Assembly (NCBI GenBank): GCA_015501075.1
Contig: JADNYJ010000314.1
Coordinates: forward strand, 1 to 37,479
Length of the DNA: 37,479 nucleotides
Source of the DNA: Gymnopilus junonius
Taxonomy: Eukaryota; Basidiomycota; Agaricomycetes; Agaricales; Galerinaceae
Direction: 5' to 3'
The notes below the pieces were generated by a model that was not told where the DNA came from, made no database searches, and saw only the letters and a list, made by a program, of their open reading frames with translations. Below, piece by piece: positions 22,901 to 32,206 of the stretch (the first letter of the stretch is position 1; the number at the start of each line of letters is the position of its first letter). The position numbers were made by a program, and so were the translations under genes.

Positions 22901-23049
22901 TTACCACCACCTCTGCCACCATTACCACCACCACCACCTCCTCCTCCTCCCCCGCCACCATGACCTCCTCCGCCACCATTGCCACCACCTCCACCGCGCC
23001 CTCTTCCTCCAATCTGCCTTCCAAAGTGATTATTGGATCCTGGAGCCAT
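19967..23049 (-). pseudogene. TET/JBP-like 2-oxoglutarate/Fe(II) dioxygenase
   Basis: Homologue of the fungal TET/JBP family, whose members oxidise 5-methylcytosine (or thymine in JBP) in DNA and occur in basidiomycetes together with KDZ-type transposons. Start at ATG 23049. The N-terminus is a long Gly/Asn/Ser tract (about 22830-23010), followed by a disordered linker, a KKKKK stretch and conserved helical parts. The catalytic domain near the end shows SPVYPFGGYVLNINVSTRIH followed by HD (the HxD iron motif), GGELVFKEPGLVLDLKNGDV, the distal histidine in ISHFNQH and KRASLVFHTD with the 2-oxoglutarate-binding arginine. Introns are visible, for example one after LVTR at about 22155. An in-frame TGA at 20579-20581 and a frame break near 20390 suggest a non-functional copy, but both sit near introns whose borders I cannot fix. 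The end at 19967 is uncertain. Confidence 0.75.
22805..23010. repeat. Triplet tract encoding poly-Gly
   Basis: Runs of ACC, GCC and TCC triplets on the plus strand encode Gly with some Asn and Ser on the minus strand, at the N-terminus of the TET/JBP-like protein. The tract is prone to length change by slippage. Confidence 0.8.
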
Positions 23050-23059
23050 TCCCAGCCAT

Positions 23060-23512
23060 TGTTATGATGTTGACGACAGAACCTAATCTGATAAGATAAG
23101 GTCTGGCATAGTAGTCGTAGAGGTCATTCGATGAAGTCCACTTAGGTATTGTCTTCGACAGAAGAATGCCTAAGTGGTTCAAGTTCGTCTCGATGTTACA
23201 AGAGATAATATTCTCAAGAACAAGCTAATGTACATTGTAGACTAGCTACTGTTTATATACTATTTGTGTTTGATAATAATATGATGAAACGATAATGAAA
23301 CAGGGGAATCGGAAAGGGGTGATCATCATCAGGGCGATACAAGGGATGATGATCAGAAGGAAAGGCTGTCCGCATACATGTAAGAAGGTAAATGATCGTC
23401 TTTGCAAGCAAAGATGATCATGATGAAACTATAAATAATGAATCATCCGATAAATGATGAAGAAAAGAAACGAGAGGCGCGAGATAAGATAACGAGAAAG
23501 AGAATCGTAACA
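23060..23512 (-). repeat. 3' LTR (element sense)
   Basis: 453 bases, TGTTATGATG at the left and CGTAACA at the right. It ends 10 bases upstream of the start codon of the TET/JBP-like gene and points in the same direction. It contains the two hairpins at 23138-23177 and 23392-23421. Confidence 0.9.
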
Positions 23513-23523
23513 TTACCCCCCTA
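23513..23523 (-). other. Polypurine tract
   Basis: On the minus strand a G-run (TAGGGGGGTAA) directly precedes the 3' LTR, the position of the primer for plus-strand DNA synthesis. Confidence 0.65.
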
Positions 23524-23555
23524 CTAAGAATTGAAGCCCCTGGCTTCAATAATGG

Positions 23556-24794
23556 GGCTCACCGCTCATGTTGTTTTCCCCCTCCTCTCCCTGCCAGGAG
23601 TCGTGCACTGTATCATACCAGTCATTTGGCGTGTTGTCGATGTCATCGACGTTCGCCAGTTGTTCCTCCGTGAATTCATAGGCATAGCCTACGAACTCCC
23701 TGTCACTTCGTCGGATCGGTCGTCGACTACAGTCGATCGAGTTATGGCCAGGACGATACTGGCGGCAGTGGCGGCAGCGGTAGCTACAGCAGTCTGCCTG
23801 CCAGTGGTTCGCGCTGCTGCAAACAAAGCAGCGCCGTCGTGGACTTGGTCGGGGGTTCGTCAGGGTTCGGGCAGGTCGGAAGGGAGTCTGGGGTCGGGTG
23901 GTATCGGAGGAGGTAGGCGTAGGCAGGAGGGTCGTTATGGGCAGCGTTCTGGGCAGAGGTCATCTGCATGGTAGCGAGTGGGTGTCTTGGGGATGGTGAC
24001 AGGCGGCGTGGTTGGGGGTGGTGCATGGGAGCGTGCCGGAAAGGGTCCTGGGGAGCGGTCGTCACTGAGACAGTGTTGACGAATTGTTCGTCGCAAGGAG
24101 GAACGGGCGGATGGGTCTGTGGGGTGACGTTATAAGAGGAAGGAGGGAGGAAGGGTTCCTCTTCGGACCTAATAGCAGATGTCGTGGTAGGAGGGCGTTC
24201 TCCTCGTCGTCTGCTACTGACGAGGAGGGGGTTGATGACCCTTTCGAGTCTGAAGCGCATCAGGGTCTCGAACAATTGAAGGGACTTTGTTCGAGATGCC
24301 TTGACTACTTCACGGTGGCGTGCGGTGTGGTCAGTTTCGTGTTTGAACTGACGGAGGGTATCCCTGAGGAAGGGATCGTTTTGAAGAACCTTGAGGGCAG
24401 TGGAGTATCGGCGGGGGTGGTTAAGGAACTGTTCGAGTTCCTTGTGGGTCAACTGTTGGAAATCGACAAAGTCGAGTAAGTTGAGGAAGTCCTCAACAGA
24501 ACGGAGGGGGGTGTGTACCGTAGGGATCGGAGGAGGGTACCTAGTAGAGGGAGCGTCGTTCGGGTCAGGCGAGTCAGAGGAGGAGTCCGTCTGAGAAAGA
24601 CGGACTTCTGTTCTAGTACGAGAGGATGAGGGGGCAGAGGTTGGTTCGAGCGAAGGTGCATTTGCTTGGGCCAAGCGAATGCGTATTGCGGAGGGAGACG
24701 AGTTGGGAGCGGAGCGGCAGCGCGGGTTCGAGAAGAAAGCGAGGCATTGTAGGAGGTGATAAAGGAACTGAGGAGTCTGGATGGGCTGGTTCAC
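23556..24794 (-). pseudogene. Extra ORF with two zinc knuckles, 3' of pol
   Basis: Open frame from ATG 24794 (MNQPIQTPQFLYHLLQCLAF) with SVEDFLNLLDFVDFQQLTHK and RYSTALKVLQNDPFLRDTLR, a Gag-like helical part, then a Pro-rich linker. After a shift to a second frame near 23900 it continues with a CCHC knuckle (CFVCSSANHWQADC, near 23835-23795), a second Cys/His motif (CRHCRQYRPGHNSIDC) and an acidic tail ending about 23556. Gag-like proteins normally lie upstream of pol; a second one downstream is unusual for Ty3/gypsy elements. Function unknown. It could be an accessory nucleic-acid-binding protein of the element or a remnant of another insertion. Confidence 0.5.
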
Positions 24795-24842
24795 CTTTTA
24801 TAAGTATTCCAAGTACTCCTCGAGGACGTTGCAGTTTCTTGA

Positions 24843-25184
24843 TCAGGCGCCTTGAGGCCTTCTCCTTAGTAGGGGTGATTGTTTCAGCTTCCCATCTGTC
24901 GTTCTCTCAATCATCATTCTGGTGGTCACGATGGCATTCCATTCTTGTTCGCTTTTCCAGGTTATATTATTGGGTATTGGTGCGGGAGGTTCTTGTGCGA
25001 ACTTCCATTCCCAATAGGTGATCTTCATCTGTTCGGGTGTGGGTGGCGGTTTCGGGAAGGTGAGGGTGTCGACTAGTAACATATCATTCTGGTGAGAGAG
25101 GGGTGACGTGTTCGGATTTATGGTAAAAAGATCGGCCATGAACGTGTTGTTGTAGTAAGAGGGGGATGCGGCGTTCGAGTTCAT
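24843..25184 (-). CDS. Short extra ORF after the chromodomain
   Basis: 113 residues from ATG 25184, starting MNSNAASPSYYNNTFMADLF, with PPPTPEQMKITYWEWKFAQE in the middle. It overlaps the end of the integrase-chromodomain frame by a few bases and precedes the zinc-knuckle ORF. No known domain is recognised. It may belong with the downstream ORF as one spliced or frameshifted accessory gene. Confidence 0.4.
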   Translation of the reverse strand: MNSNAASPSYYNNTFMADLFTINPNTSPLSHQNDMLLVDTLTFPKPPPTPEQMKITYWEWKFAQEPPAPIPNNITWKSEQEWNAIVTTRMMIERTTDGKLKQSPLLRRRPQGA

Positions 25185-26384
25185 AGTTGGAATGGTGGGA
25201 GGTGATGAAGTTGCTTGTAAACTTCAAGTTTTTCTGATGCATTGGCAAGGTTTGATCCGGGTTCCCACGATGCTTCAGATATCGGATAGCCAAGCCATTT
25301 GACATGGTATTGATAGCATCCGTTTCTGTACTTTCGATGGTTCAGAATAGTTTCAACCTCATATTCTGGTTCTCCATCAATCGTTTCAGGGGGTGGTAGA
25401 GTGAAGTTCCGGCCATGAACCTGTGTTTCTGTGTATGGCATCAACAACGTTGCATGGAAGATGTCATGAATCCTCCATGTCTTTGGCAGTTGTAGTTGAT
25501 ACGTGAGAGGTCCTAGGACGCGTTTGATCTTGAATGGTCCTTCTCTTCTCGGTGCCAGTTTCTTGTTGTACCATGTTTTGAGATTTCTCGAATCGAGCCA
25601 TACTTTTTGTCCTTCTTTGAATGGTACAAAGTTAGACTTCCGTCGATCGGCCATTCTTGCTCTTGCCAGTTCGTGCGCGGCAAGGGCTTCTTTTCTGTCC
25701 GAGATGAGGTTTTTCAGTTTTTCTTCTATGGAGGGGAACTTCGTATTTTCGAACATGGTGGGAATAGCCACTGGGTTGGTTCCGAACATGAGTTCAAACG
25801 GGGTTCTTTGCCTGTCCGCATGTCTTCGGTCGTTATGGACGAATTCCAGGGTGCCAACATGATGTTTCCAGGTGGTCGGATTCGAGGAACAATAGATAGC
25901 AAGGTATGCTTCTATCTCCTGATTGAATCATTCCGTGGTACCATCTGACTGAGGGTGATATGCCATTGACAGTTTCGACTTGATTCCAAGAAGTTTGAGC
26001 AGTTCTTGGAAGGCTTTTGCTGCGAATTGGGGTCCTCTATCGGAAATGATGCTATCCGGTAGGCCAAATCGCTTGAAAAGGTTGTCTTGAAGGAGTAATG
26101 CCGCTCCTTCTTGCAAAGAGTTTTCGAGCAAGGCATGATAATTACCCCCTTTGTAAGTCCGTGATCGACCACGATCAATAAAGAATCAATCCGTCGATGC
26201 TGGGAAGGTCCGTGATCATATCCATGGCGCATTGTGCGAATGGTCTCATGGATTTTGCTCCTTCAATCGGGTGTAAGGAGGGATTCGCCGGGTTCCGGTT
26301 GATTTGAATTGCTGGCATTGTCCGCACCCTTTGACATAATTCTTGACGAACGTTCGCATTCCGGGCCACCAGTACAGTTGTCAT
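25181..26384 (-). pseudogene. Integrase with C-terminal chromodomain
   Basis: Retroviral-type integrase of the element. The core has MDMITDLPSIDG with the first Asp, FGLPDSIISDRGPQFAAKAF with the second, and YHPQSDGTTE. The next codon is TGA (25928-25930) where FNQEIE follows, and family members have Arg there. The part after it reads DRRKSNFVPFKEGQKVWLDS, then IHDIFHATLL, and a chromodomain EYEVETILNHRKYRNG...YHVKWLGYPISEASWEPGSN. The chromodomain would target insertion to marked chromatin. The zinc-binding HHCC part lies partly upstream, around 26430. Frameshifts near 26175 separate the pieces. Confidence 0.85.
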
Positions 26385-27629
26385 ACAGCGTTGTACGTTT
26401 CTAGTTCTCCGGGGTGTCCTGCGGTGACCGAGTCGTGGTACATCGCGATGATTTTCCTGCGTAGTTTCTGGTCATCGGGAATATAGTTCTTTTTCTTGTA
26501 AAAGATCAGTTCGCCGATGCCTTCCATCTGCATTGTTTCCCAGTCGTCTAAGTCTTTTGCAAGACTTCGAGGTCCTTCTTGAGTGAGAAGTTTAATGCGT
26601 CCACTACGTCTTTGTCCTGTTTCCTGATTGGGCGATTTCCATTTGGAGATCGGCGTCAATCAAATTTATAAATAGATTCTCTGGAAGGAGAATCTTGTCT
26701 TCATTGTCGTGATCCTCGTCGGGGATCATGTCCGGTCTTCGCGAGAGGGCGTCCGATTGAACCATTTTGCTTCCGGGGAGATGGACCAGTTGTATATCAT
26801 ATTCCGAAAGGAATAGAGACCATCTTGCTTGGCATCTATTCAATTTTTGAGTACTTCTGAAGTACGTCAAATTCTTGTGATCGGAATAGATGATCATTGT
26901 GAATGTCGATCCTTGAATGTAGTGTCTCCATTCTTTGAGGGATCGGATCATTGCCAATAGTTCTCTGTCATAAATCTCGTAGTTTCTCTCAGTGGGAGAG
27001 AATGTCTTCGAGATGAATGCCACCGGGTGTCGATCTCCATTACTGTCGAGTTGTGTCAAAACTGCTCCAGATGCATATTTTGATGCATCGCATTCAATCT
27101 GGAATTGTTTCGTAGTGTCCGGCATGGTCAAGACGGGTTCTTCTGTGAATTTCTGTTTCAGCAGTTCAAATGATTTCTTGGCGTCTTCATTCCATTCGAA
27201 GCTGCGGTCCTTTTTCAACAGCTCGTTAAGCGCACGAGCTATTTCCGAGTATTTCCGAATAAATCTTCTGTAAAAGTTTCCGAATCCTAGGAAGGATCAG
27301 ACCTGTTTTACGTTCTTCGGTTCCGGCCAGTCAGCTATACCGCTGAGTTTGGAAGGGTCCATCGATATTTTTCCTTCTTGGATGATCATTCCAAGATAGT
27401 CAATTTTCGTTTGGGCGAATGCACATTTTTCTGGTTTCAAATACAAGTCGTTGTCCTGGAGTATTTGAAGTACTTCCTTCGTTATCTGTTCCAGTTTCTT
27501 CTTATCTTTGTGAAAGATAAGAATATCATCCATGTAAATGATGACGAAACCTTGATGGATGACGTCTTTGAACATCGAGTCCATCATTGACTGGAAAGTC
27601 GCCGGGGAATTGCACATGCCGAAGAACAT
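26385..27629 (-). pseudogene. Reverse transcriptase and RNase H
   Basis: The C-terminal half of the reverse transcriptase begins FFGMCNSPATFQSMMDSMFK and contains the catalytic YMDD in FVIIYMDDILIF, then LKPEKCAFAQTKIDYLGM. An in-frame TGA at 27297-27299 follows KQV; SFLGFGNFYRRFIRKYSE continues after it, and Arg is expected at that spot. RNase H follows with FQIECDASKYASGAVLTQLD, ETLLA-like YEIYDRELLAMIRSLKEWRH and SDHKNLTYF. The N-terminal RT part lies degraded between about 27630 and 28000 in shifting frames ([13 protein letters not shown] near 27805-27765). Confidence 0.85.
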
Positions 27630-28316
27630 GACCGTAGGTTCAAATAGTCCTTGTTCGTTTTAAATGCCGCTTTCCATTGGTCACCGTCCTTGATCTGAAT
27701 GTTGTTATAGCCCATCGGACGTCAAGTTTAGTGAAATACTTGGCTCCTTTGAGTTTGTCCATGAGTTGGGGATCAGAGGAAGTGGATAGGCATTCTTGAC
27801 AGTCCATTCATTCAGGTACCGGTAGTCTTGACAGGGTCGAAGCTTCCCATCCTTTTTAGATACGAAAAAGAAGGGGGAAGCCATGGGCGATTTCGATGGT
27901 CGAATATATCCTTTCTTTAGTTCTCCTCTAGGAATTTGTCCATTCGGTATCCTCTGAGGGCGTCAGGGGATACGTCTTGAAAACCTTAGGTTGAAAACCT
28001 TCTTTGAGTTCAATCTTGTGATCCCAAGATTGAGACTCAGGGAATTGGTTGGCAGTGTCCTTATCAAGATGTCCAAATATTCATGGTATTCCAGTGGGAT
28101 CATTTCCTTAAGCGGTTTCTTCCTTCTTCACATCATGCTTCTGAGCAAAGATTTGCGAGGAAGTTAGTTTCGCGTTGATCCATATTTCGTTGTCATCCTC
28201 AGGGATATTCCAGATCTCCTTCGTTTCCGGAAGGGTTCGTTACCTAAAAGGAAATGATTAAGTCCGAGGAGTCGTCCAATTGATTGACTTGTTGGATTTC
28301 CTCATCGGTACTTCTT

Positions 28317-28730
28317 CTATTTGGGAAGTAGTACTAATCTCCCTGTTGAGTTTGACGTGTCCATTTTCCAGTTAATGTCTGGGTTGTTTTCTTCGAACCA
28401 GGGAAAACCAAGAATAATCTTCTGTTTTCCTAGGCCGGTGACCAGTAATCGTTCCGTTCGGGGTTGTCCGTCGATGTCGAGCTTTAGATCGACGTAGCGC
28501 TTGATGGTTCCCTTTTTGTTCGGGGTTCCGTCTACGTTGAAGACTCGAATTTCCTTTTCCAGTGCCTTTGTTACCAGGTTGTGTTTCTTCGTGAAGTTCT
28601 GGTCGATGAACTTCCCTTTTGCTCCAGTGTCTCCTAGAGCAGATCCAACGATTTTTTGTTTCTCGGTCTCGAATGAAAAGGGCAATTGGAGCGATTTATT
28701 TTCAATTCGAGCCGAGACTACAGAATAAAT
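28317..28730 (-). CDS. Aspartic protease
   Basis: Retroviral-type aspartic protease with the catalytic DTGA in ALGDTGAKGKFIDQNFTKKH, preceded by LQLPFSFETEKQKIVGS and followed by DLKLDIDGQPRTERLLVTGL and KIILGFPWFEENNPDINW. The frame runs on upstream to 29069 but there it is out of phase with the gag end. About 600 bases from here to the RT domain are degraded pol. Confidence 0.8.
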   Translation of the reverse strand: MYSVVSARIENKSLQLPFSFETEKQKIVGSALGDTGAKGKFIDQNFTKKHNLVTKALEKEIRVFNVDGTPNKKGTIKRYVDLKLDIDGQPRTERLLVTGLGKQKIILGFPWFEENNPDINWKMDTSNSTGRLVLLPK

Positions 28731-28879
28731 ATCTAGAGAAGGAGTTGCATACGTTGGTCTCATGCATCTCCTTATTGAAAACCCTCTTGGTCTCCCATCT
28801 CGTATACTTCTTCGTTTCTTCTTCGGTAGGTCCTGCATGAGGGACCTGATGTGCGCATGGAGCGCTGAGGGGGTTCTTC

Positions 28880-30060
28880 TTCGGCGGAGGGTTCCTCCTG
28901 TTCTTGCCCTTCTCGGGGCAGTCTCTTGAGACATGCCCGGGCTTCTTGCATCGGAAGCAGAGCCCTTTCTCATGAGCTCGCTTCGTTCTTCCTGGGTCAT
29001 GGCATTGACGTCGATCTTGTCAACGTCCATGGCGTTCGGGTCTCGGTGGTTCGTTCGGGTGCCGGGCATGGTAGTGCGGGGCGGGGTTTCCTCTGGCTAT
29101 GTTAGCCCACCAAGTCTTTCGTTCGTTCGGCGCCTGGGTGGTGGTCTTGCCCAAAAGGCGCGCTAAATTCGTTCGATGGGTGTCGTACTCGACTGCCTTC
29201 CTCTGCCAGGCGCGAGCATGGTAGGAAGTATGTCGAGTCCCATAATCTTCTCTTGAAGCCAATTGTTCAAGGCGTTCATATAGTAGTCGATCAAGACGCT
29301 CTCATTCCCAGTAGTGGGAATCTTGGCGGTCTTCACAAGTTCATTGAACTTGGTGTTCAGTTCGGCGGCTGAAGCTTTTCCCTGCTTCAGGTTTCGGAGT
29401 TCAAAGAACGCTTGGTCCTTTGTCTCAGTCGGTTTGAAGGCTTCGTTAAAGCCTTTTCGAAATCTAAGGTCGAACCGTAGTTTTTTGATAGCTCCGGTTG
29501 GTACGCCTGCGGCGTCTTTGACTCGTGGTGTGTCTTCTCTCCAAGCCTTCTTCCAGGCTTCTGCTTCTCCTCCTTTGAGAAGTCCAAGGGTAAATACGAT
29601 TTTTTGGCGGGTGTTGTAAAGGTCGCCATTTAATTCGAAATAATCGCCCAAGTCTTGGACGAAGGTTTTGACCTTGGAGCGGTCTCCGGAGAAGGTGTAG
29701 GAATGATTCCTATTCCTTTTCCGTTGGAGGAGGTGGGAGCGGGGGGGCAGTGTCAGAGGTTCCTTCTGGCATTTCGGGTTCGTTCGTTGGGTAAAAGACG
29801 GTTGAGATCTGAGTAGGGTACTAGCAAAGATTCAAAGTCAGGTCTTAATACCGGGTTCTTGGACGGTAGATCCAAAGAAAGTCGATCTGGTTAGAGGAGA
29901 TTCGTCTCCTTCAGGTGGTGTTTCAAAGTTGTCGGACGCGCCTGCATCAGAGGTTCGGTCGGTGTTCGGGTCAGAGAATTCTTCGTCACTAAAGCTAGCA
30001 GCAATCGTCCTCTTCTTCGAGCCGTAATGTCGGCGATAATGCTTGCTAGGCAGAAGCGTT
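28880..30060 (-). pseudogene. Gag of the gypsy element
   Basis: Capsid-like part: YTFSGDRSKVKTFVQDLGDY, FTLGLLKGGEAEAWKKAWRE, FRKGFNEAFKPTETKDQAFF and ELRNLKQGKASAAELNTKF, typical of retrotransposon Gag. The C-terminus reads MDVDKIDVNAMTQEERSELM and a CCHC knuckle (CFRCKKPGHVSRDC) near 28960-28915. These parts lie in different frames, with breaks near 29225 and 28975. The start upstream of 29711 is not clear. Confidence 0.75.
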
Positions 30061-30084
30061 GAATGAGGTAGTAGCTTGTTCTTT

Positions 30085-30545
30085 TGTTACGACGTTGATG
30101 ACAGAACCTAATCAGATAAGATAAGGTCTGGCGTAGTAGTCGTAGAGTTCGTTCGATGAAGTCCGCTAAGGTATTGTCTTCGACTGAAGAATGCCTTAGT
30201 GGTTCAAGTTCGTCTTGGTTGTTACAAGAGATGTATTATTCTCAAGAACAAGCTAATGTACATCGTAGTCTAGCTACTGTTTATATAGTTATTTGTGGTT
30301 GATAATAATATAATGAAACAGTGACGAAACGGTGACGAAACAAGGGAATCGGAAGGGGATGATCATCATAGGGTGCGGAAGGATGATCAGAAAAAAGGAA
30401 GATTGTCCTCATACAAGTAAGAGAGAATGATCATCTCGCAGGCGAAGATGATCATGAAGAAACTATAAATAGCAATCGTTCGGTAAATGATAAAGAAAGA
30501 AATGAAGGGCACGCAATAAGATAACGGAAAAAGAGAGTCATAACA
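30085..30545 (-). repeat. 5' LTR (element sense)
   Basis: 461 bases, TGTTACGACG to CATAACA, with the same layout as 23060-23512 but many substitutions and small indels. Directly inside it I do not see a standard tRNA primer-binding site. The outer flank is Tc1/mariner-type sequence. Confidence 0.9.
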
Positions 30546-30599
30546 CACGGAGGCTCGCAACTGAATTGGTTGCATAGACATTGAATTTGTATGGTAAAT

Positions 30600-31740
30600 T
30601 TACATGATTTCAGCACCAAGGAAGTAGTAGCCACAATTTTTGATCCATCCCACAGCCATATCCGATGTAATTGATGCTGTTGCCTGAAAATCAACCAAGG
30701 GCGACATTGAGGATTGATGGCTTCATTTTCGTGGTGCCTTAGCCAAGCCTTGAGGGAATGGAATGATTGCTCGATAGGGTTGAAATCAGGAGAGTAGGGA
30801 GGGAGATATATCAGCTTTGCTCCTGTTTCAAACATGTCAATTGAATTTGAGTGAAGAGACCAAAAATTGACTTGAAAAGAGTTACCACATTCTTGCACAA
30901 TTAGTCTCTCAACTTCTTCATCGTGGTGGATTGAGCAGTTGTCCATGATGACAACACTATTTGGTCCAGGATATGGGTTGAGTTTCAGGGCCTAGAAAAT
31001 ATAATTGTGAATTAGAACTTTGTTCTCAAATTATGAAGCAAGAATATTATGAATATATACCACTTGCTCCTTCAGAAAGGTCAGAAACTTCTCTTTGTTG
31101 ACAGAACCTTCGAAAATGTCGAGGGCAATGTAGCCCTCACAAGTGAAAGCAGGAAGGACAGAGTAACGCTGTCCCCTTATAAAAACCTCCTTACGAACGC
31201 AAGCTCGACCAACTTGTGCCCAGCCCATCTGCCGCTGATTGGTGCAATCATCGACACTGGATTCGTCGAGCCATACCATGTAGTCTGCTGGAATTTCTGC
31301 AAAAGCAGCCTGCCAGGTTGCGCGAAGGAGTTTGTTATGCTCAACTGCCTCACTCGAGACCTTTTTGTGAGAAAGTGCCATCCGATGCATTGCCCGAGAG
31401 ATAGTGGCGAGAGAAACATCAACATCACGATACTGAAGAAGTTGCTCATGAACTTCGTCGAGATAAAGGACCGGGTTGGCGTCGATGAGAGATGAAATAT
31501 AATTCATGTCCCCATGTTCAGAATACGGGGACGGCCTCGCGGTTTCGCCAATGGATTGTTCACAACTCCATATTCACGATGCAAGCGAAGTACTTCTCTG
31601 ACAGTGCGCTCGCTGCAACCTGCAAGTTTAGCTATCTCCTCATTGGACTTGCCCAGATCTGTTTTCCACATAACCATGCGTTGGCGAATTTCTTGCGAAA
31701 GATGGGGAGCATTGGGACGAAGGATGGATCCAATAGTCAT
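30600..31740 (-). pseudogene. Tc1/mariner-type transposase
   Basis: From ATG 31740: an N-terminal helix-turn-helix region (ERTVREVLRLHREYGVV) followed by an AT-hook-like PRGRPR, then the DDE catalytic domain. First Asp in YMVWLDESSVDD, second in VVIMDNCSIHHDEEV, and the acidic third residue in YSPDFNPIEQSF. Two introns are probable: one between FLKEQV and ALKLNPYPGP near 31000-31060, and one from about 30820 to 30885 before GAKLIYLPPYSPD. The C-terminus (AVGWIKNCGYYF) ends at 30600 in another frame. A one-base gain in a GGGG run at about 31506-31510 breaks the frame between NMG and MNYISSLI. No convincing terminal repeats were found. Confidence 0.85.
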
Positions 31741-31876
31741 TGCGTGAACGCATACCGACGCGAAGAGGCTGAGATCCGAGGCCGTCCAAGACCCAATTGG
31801 GCAAGGACCCTTGTCACGGTACAAAGCGGTACAAACACAATTTCAGAACTTCGCCTGGCAGTTTCATATGCAAGGC

Positions 31877-32172
31877 CAGACTCCTACCCAGTCTCACTCG
31901 GGCCTTATCTAATCTAATCTGTTGATCCGAAGTTTCAGCGAAACTTGAACAACTTTTAAAGTCCCTCGTGGACTGGCAAAACTTGTTGATGTGGTTGTGT
32001 TTGTCAACATATTCCAGGCTGTCAGGCCATCATGTGATATGTTCACGTCAGCCAAAGATACAACAAGTTTTGCCAGTCCACGAGGGACTTTAAAAGTTGT
32101 TCAAGTTTCGCTGAAACTTCGGATCAACAGATTAGATTAGATAAGGCCCGAGTGAGACTGGGTAGGAGTCTG
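31877..32172. mobile_element. 296-bp foldback element with 9-bp duplication
   Basis: Two 112-base arms (31877-31988 and 32061-32172) are inverted copies that match throughout as far as I can read them, separated by 72 bases. The ends are CAGACTCCTACCC and its complement. ATGCAAGGC is repeated directly outside at 31868-31876 and 32173-32181. A 9-bp duplication with long inverted repeats points to a non-autonomous Mutator-like element. No coding sequence is present. Confidence 0.9.
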
Positions 32173-32206
32173 ATGCAAGGCACTGTAAGCTAGGCAGAAT
32201 GAGGCA

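Larger units (their letters stand above)
23060..30545 (-). mobile_element. Ty3/gypsy chromodomain LTR retrotransposon, 7.5 kb
   Basis: Flanked by LTRs at 23060-23512 (3' LTR in element sense) and 30085-30545 (5' LTR), both TG...CA with TGTTAYGA / TCRTAACA ends. Gene order on the minus strand is gag, protease, reverse transcriptase, RNase H, integrase and chromodomain, which places it among chromoviruses of the Ty3/gypsy group. Extra open frames follow between the chromodomain and the 3' LTR. The two LTRs differ at roughly one base in ten where I aligned them by eye. The five bases outside them (GCCAT and CACGG) do not match. The internal genes hold stops and frameshifts, so the copy is dead. 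Confidence 0.9.

Noticed and set aside
22778..23099. Plus-strand open frames rich in His, Pro or Thr
   Set aside because: They are the antisense of the poly-Gly triplet tract of the minus-strand TET/JBP-like gene.
23531..24594. Plus-strand open frames rich in Gly, Arg and Val
   Set aside because: Antisense of the extra retrotransposon ORFs; the minus strand carries the zinc knuckles.
30546..31876. Terminal inverted repeats for the Tc1-type element
   Set aside because: I compared the two ends and found only weak similarity (CTGAATTGGTTG against CTGAAATTGTGTT), too little to define borders; the left end may have been lost at the LTR junction.
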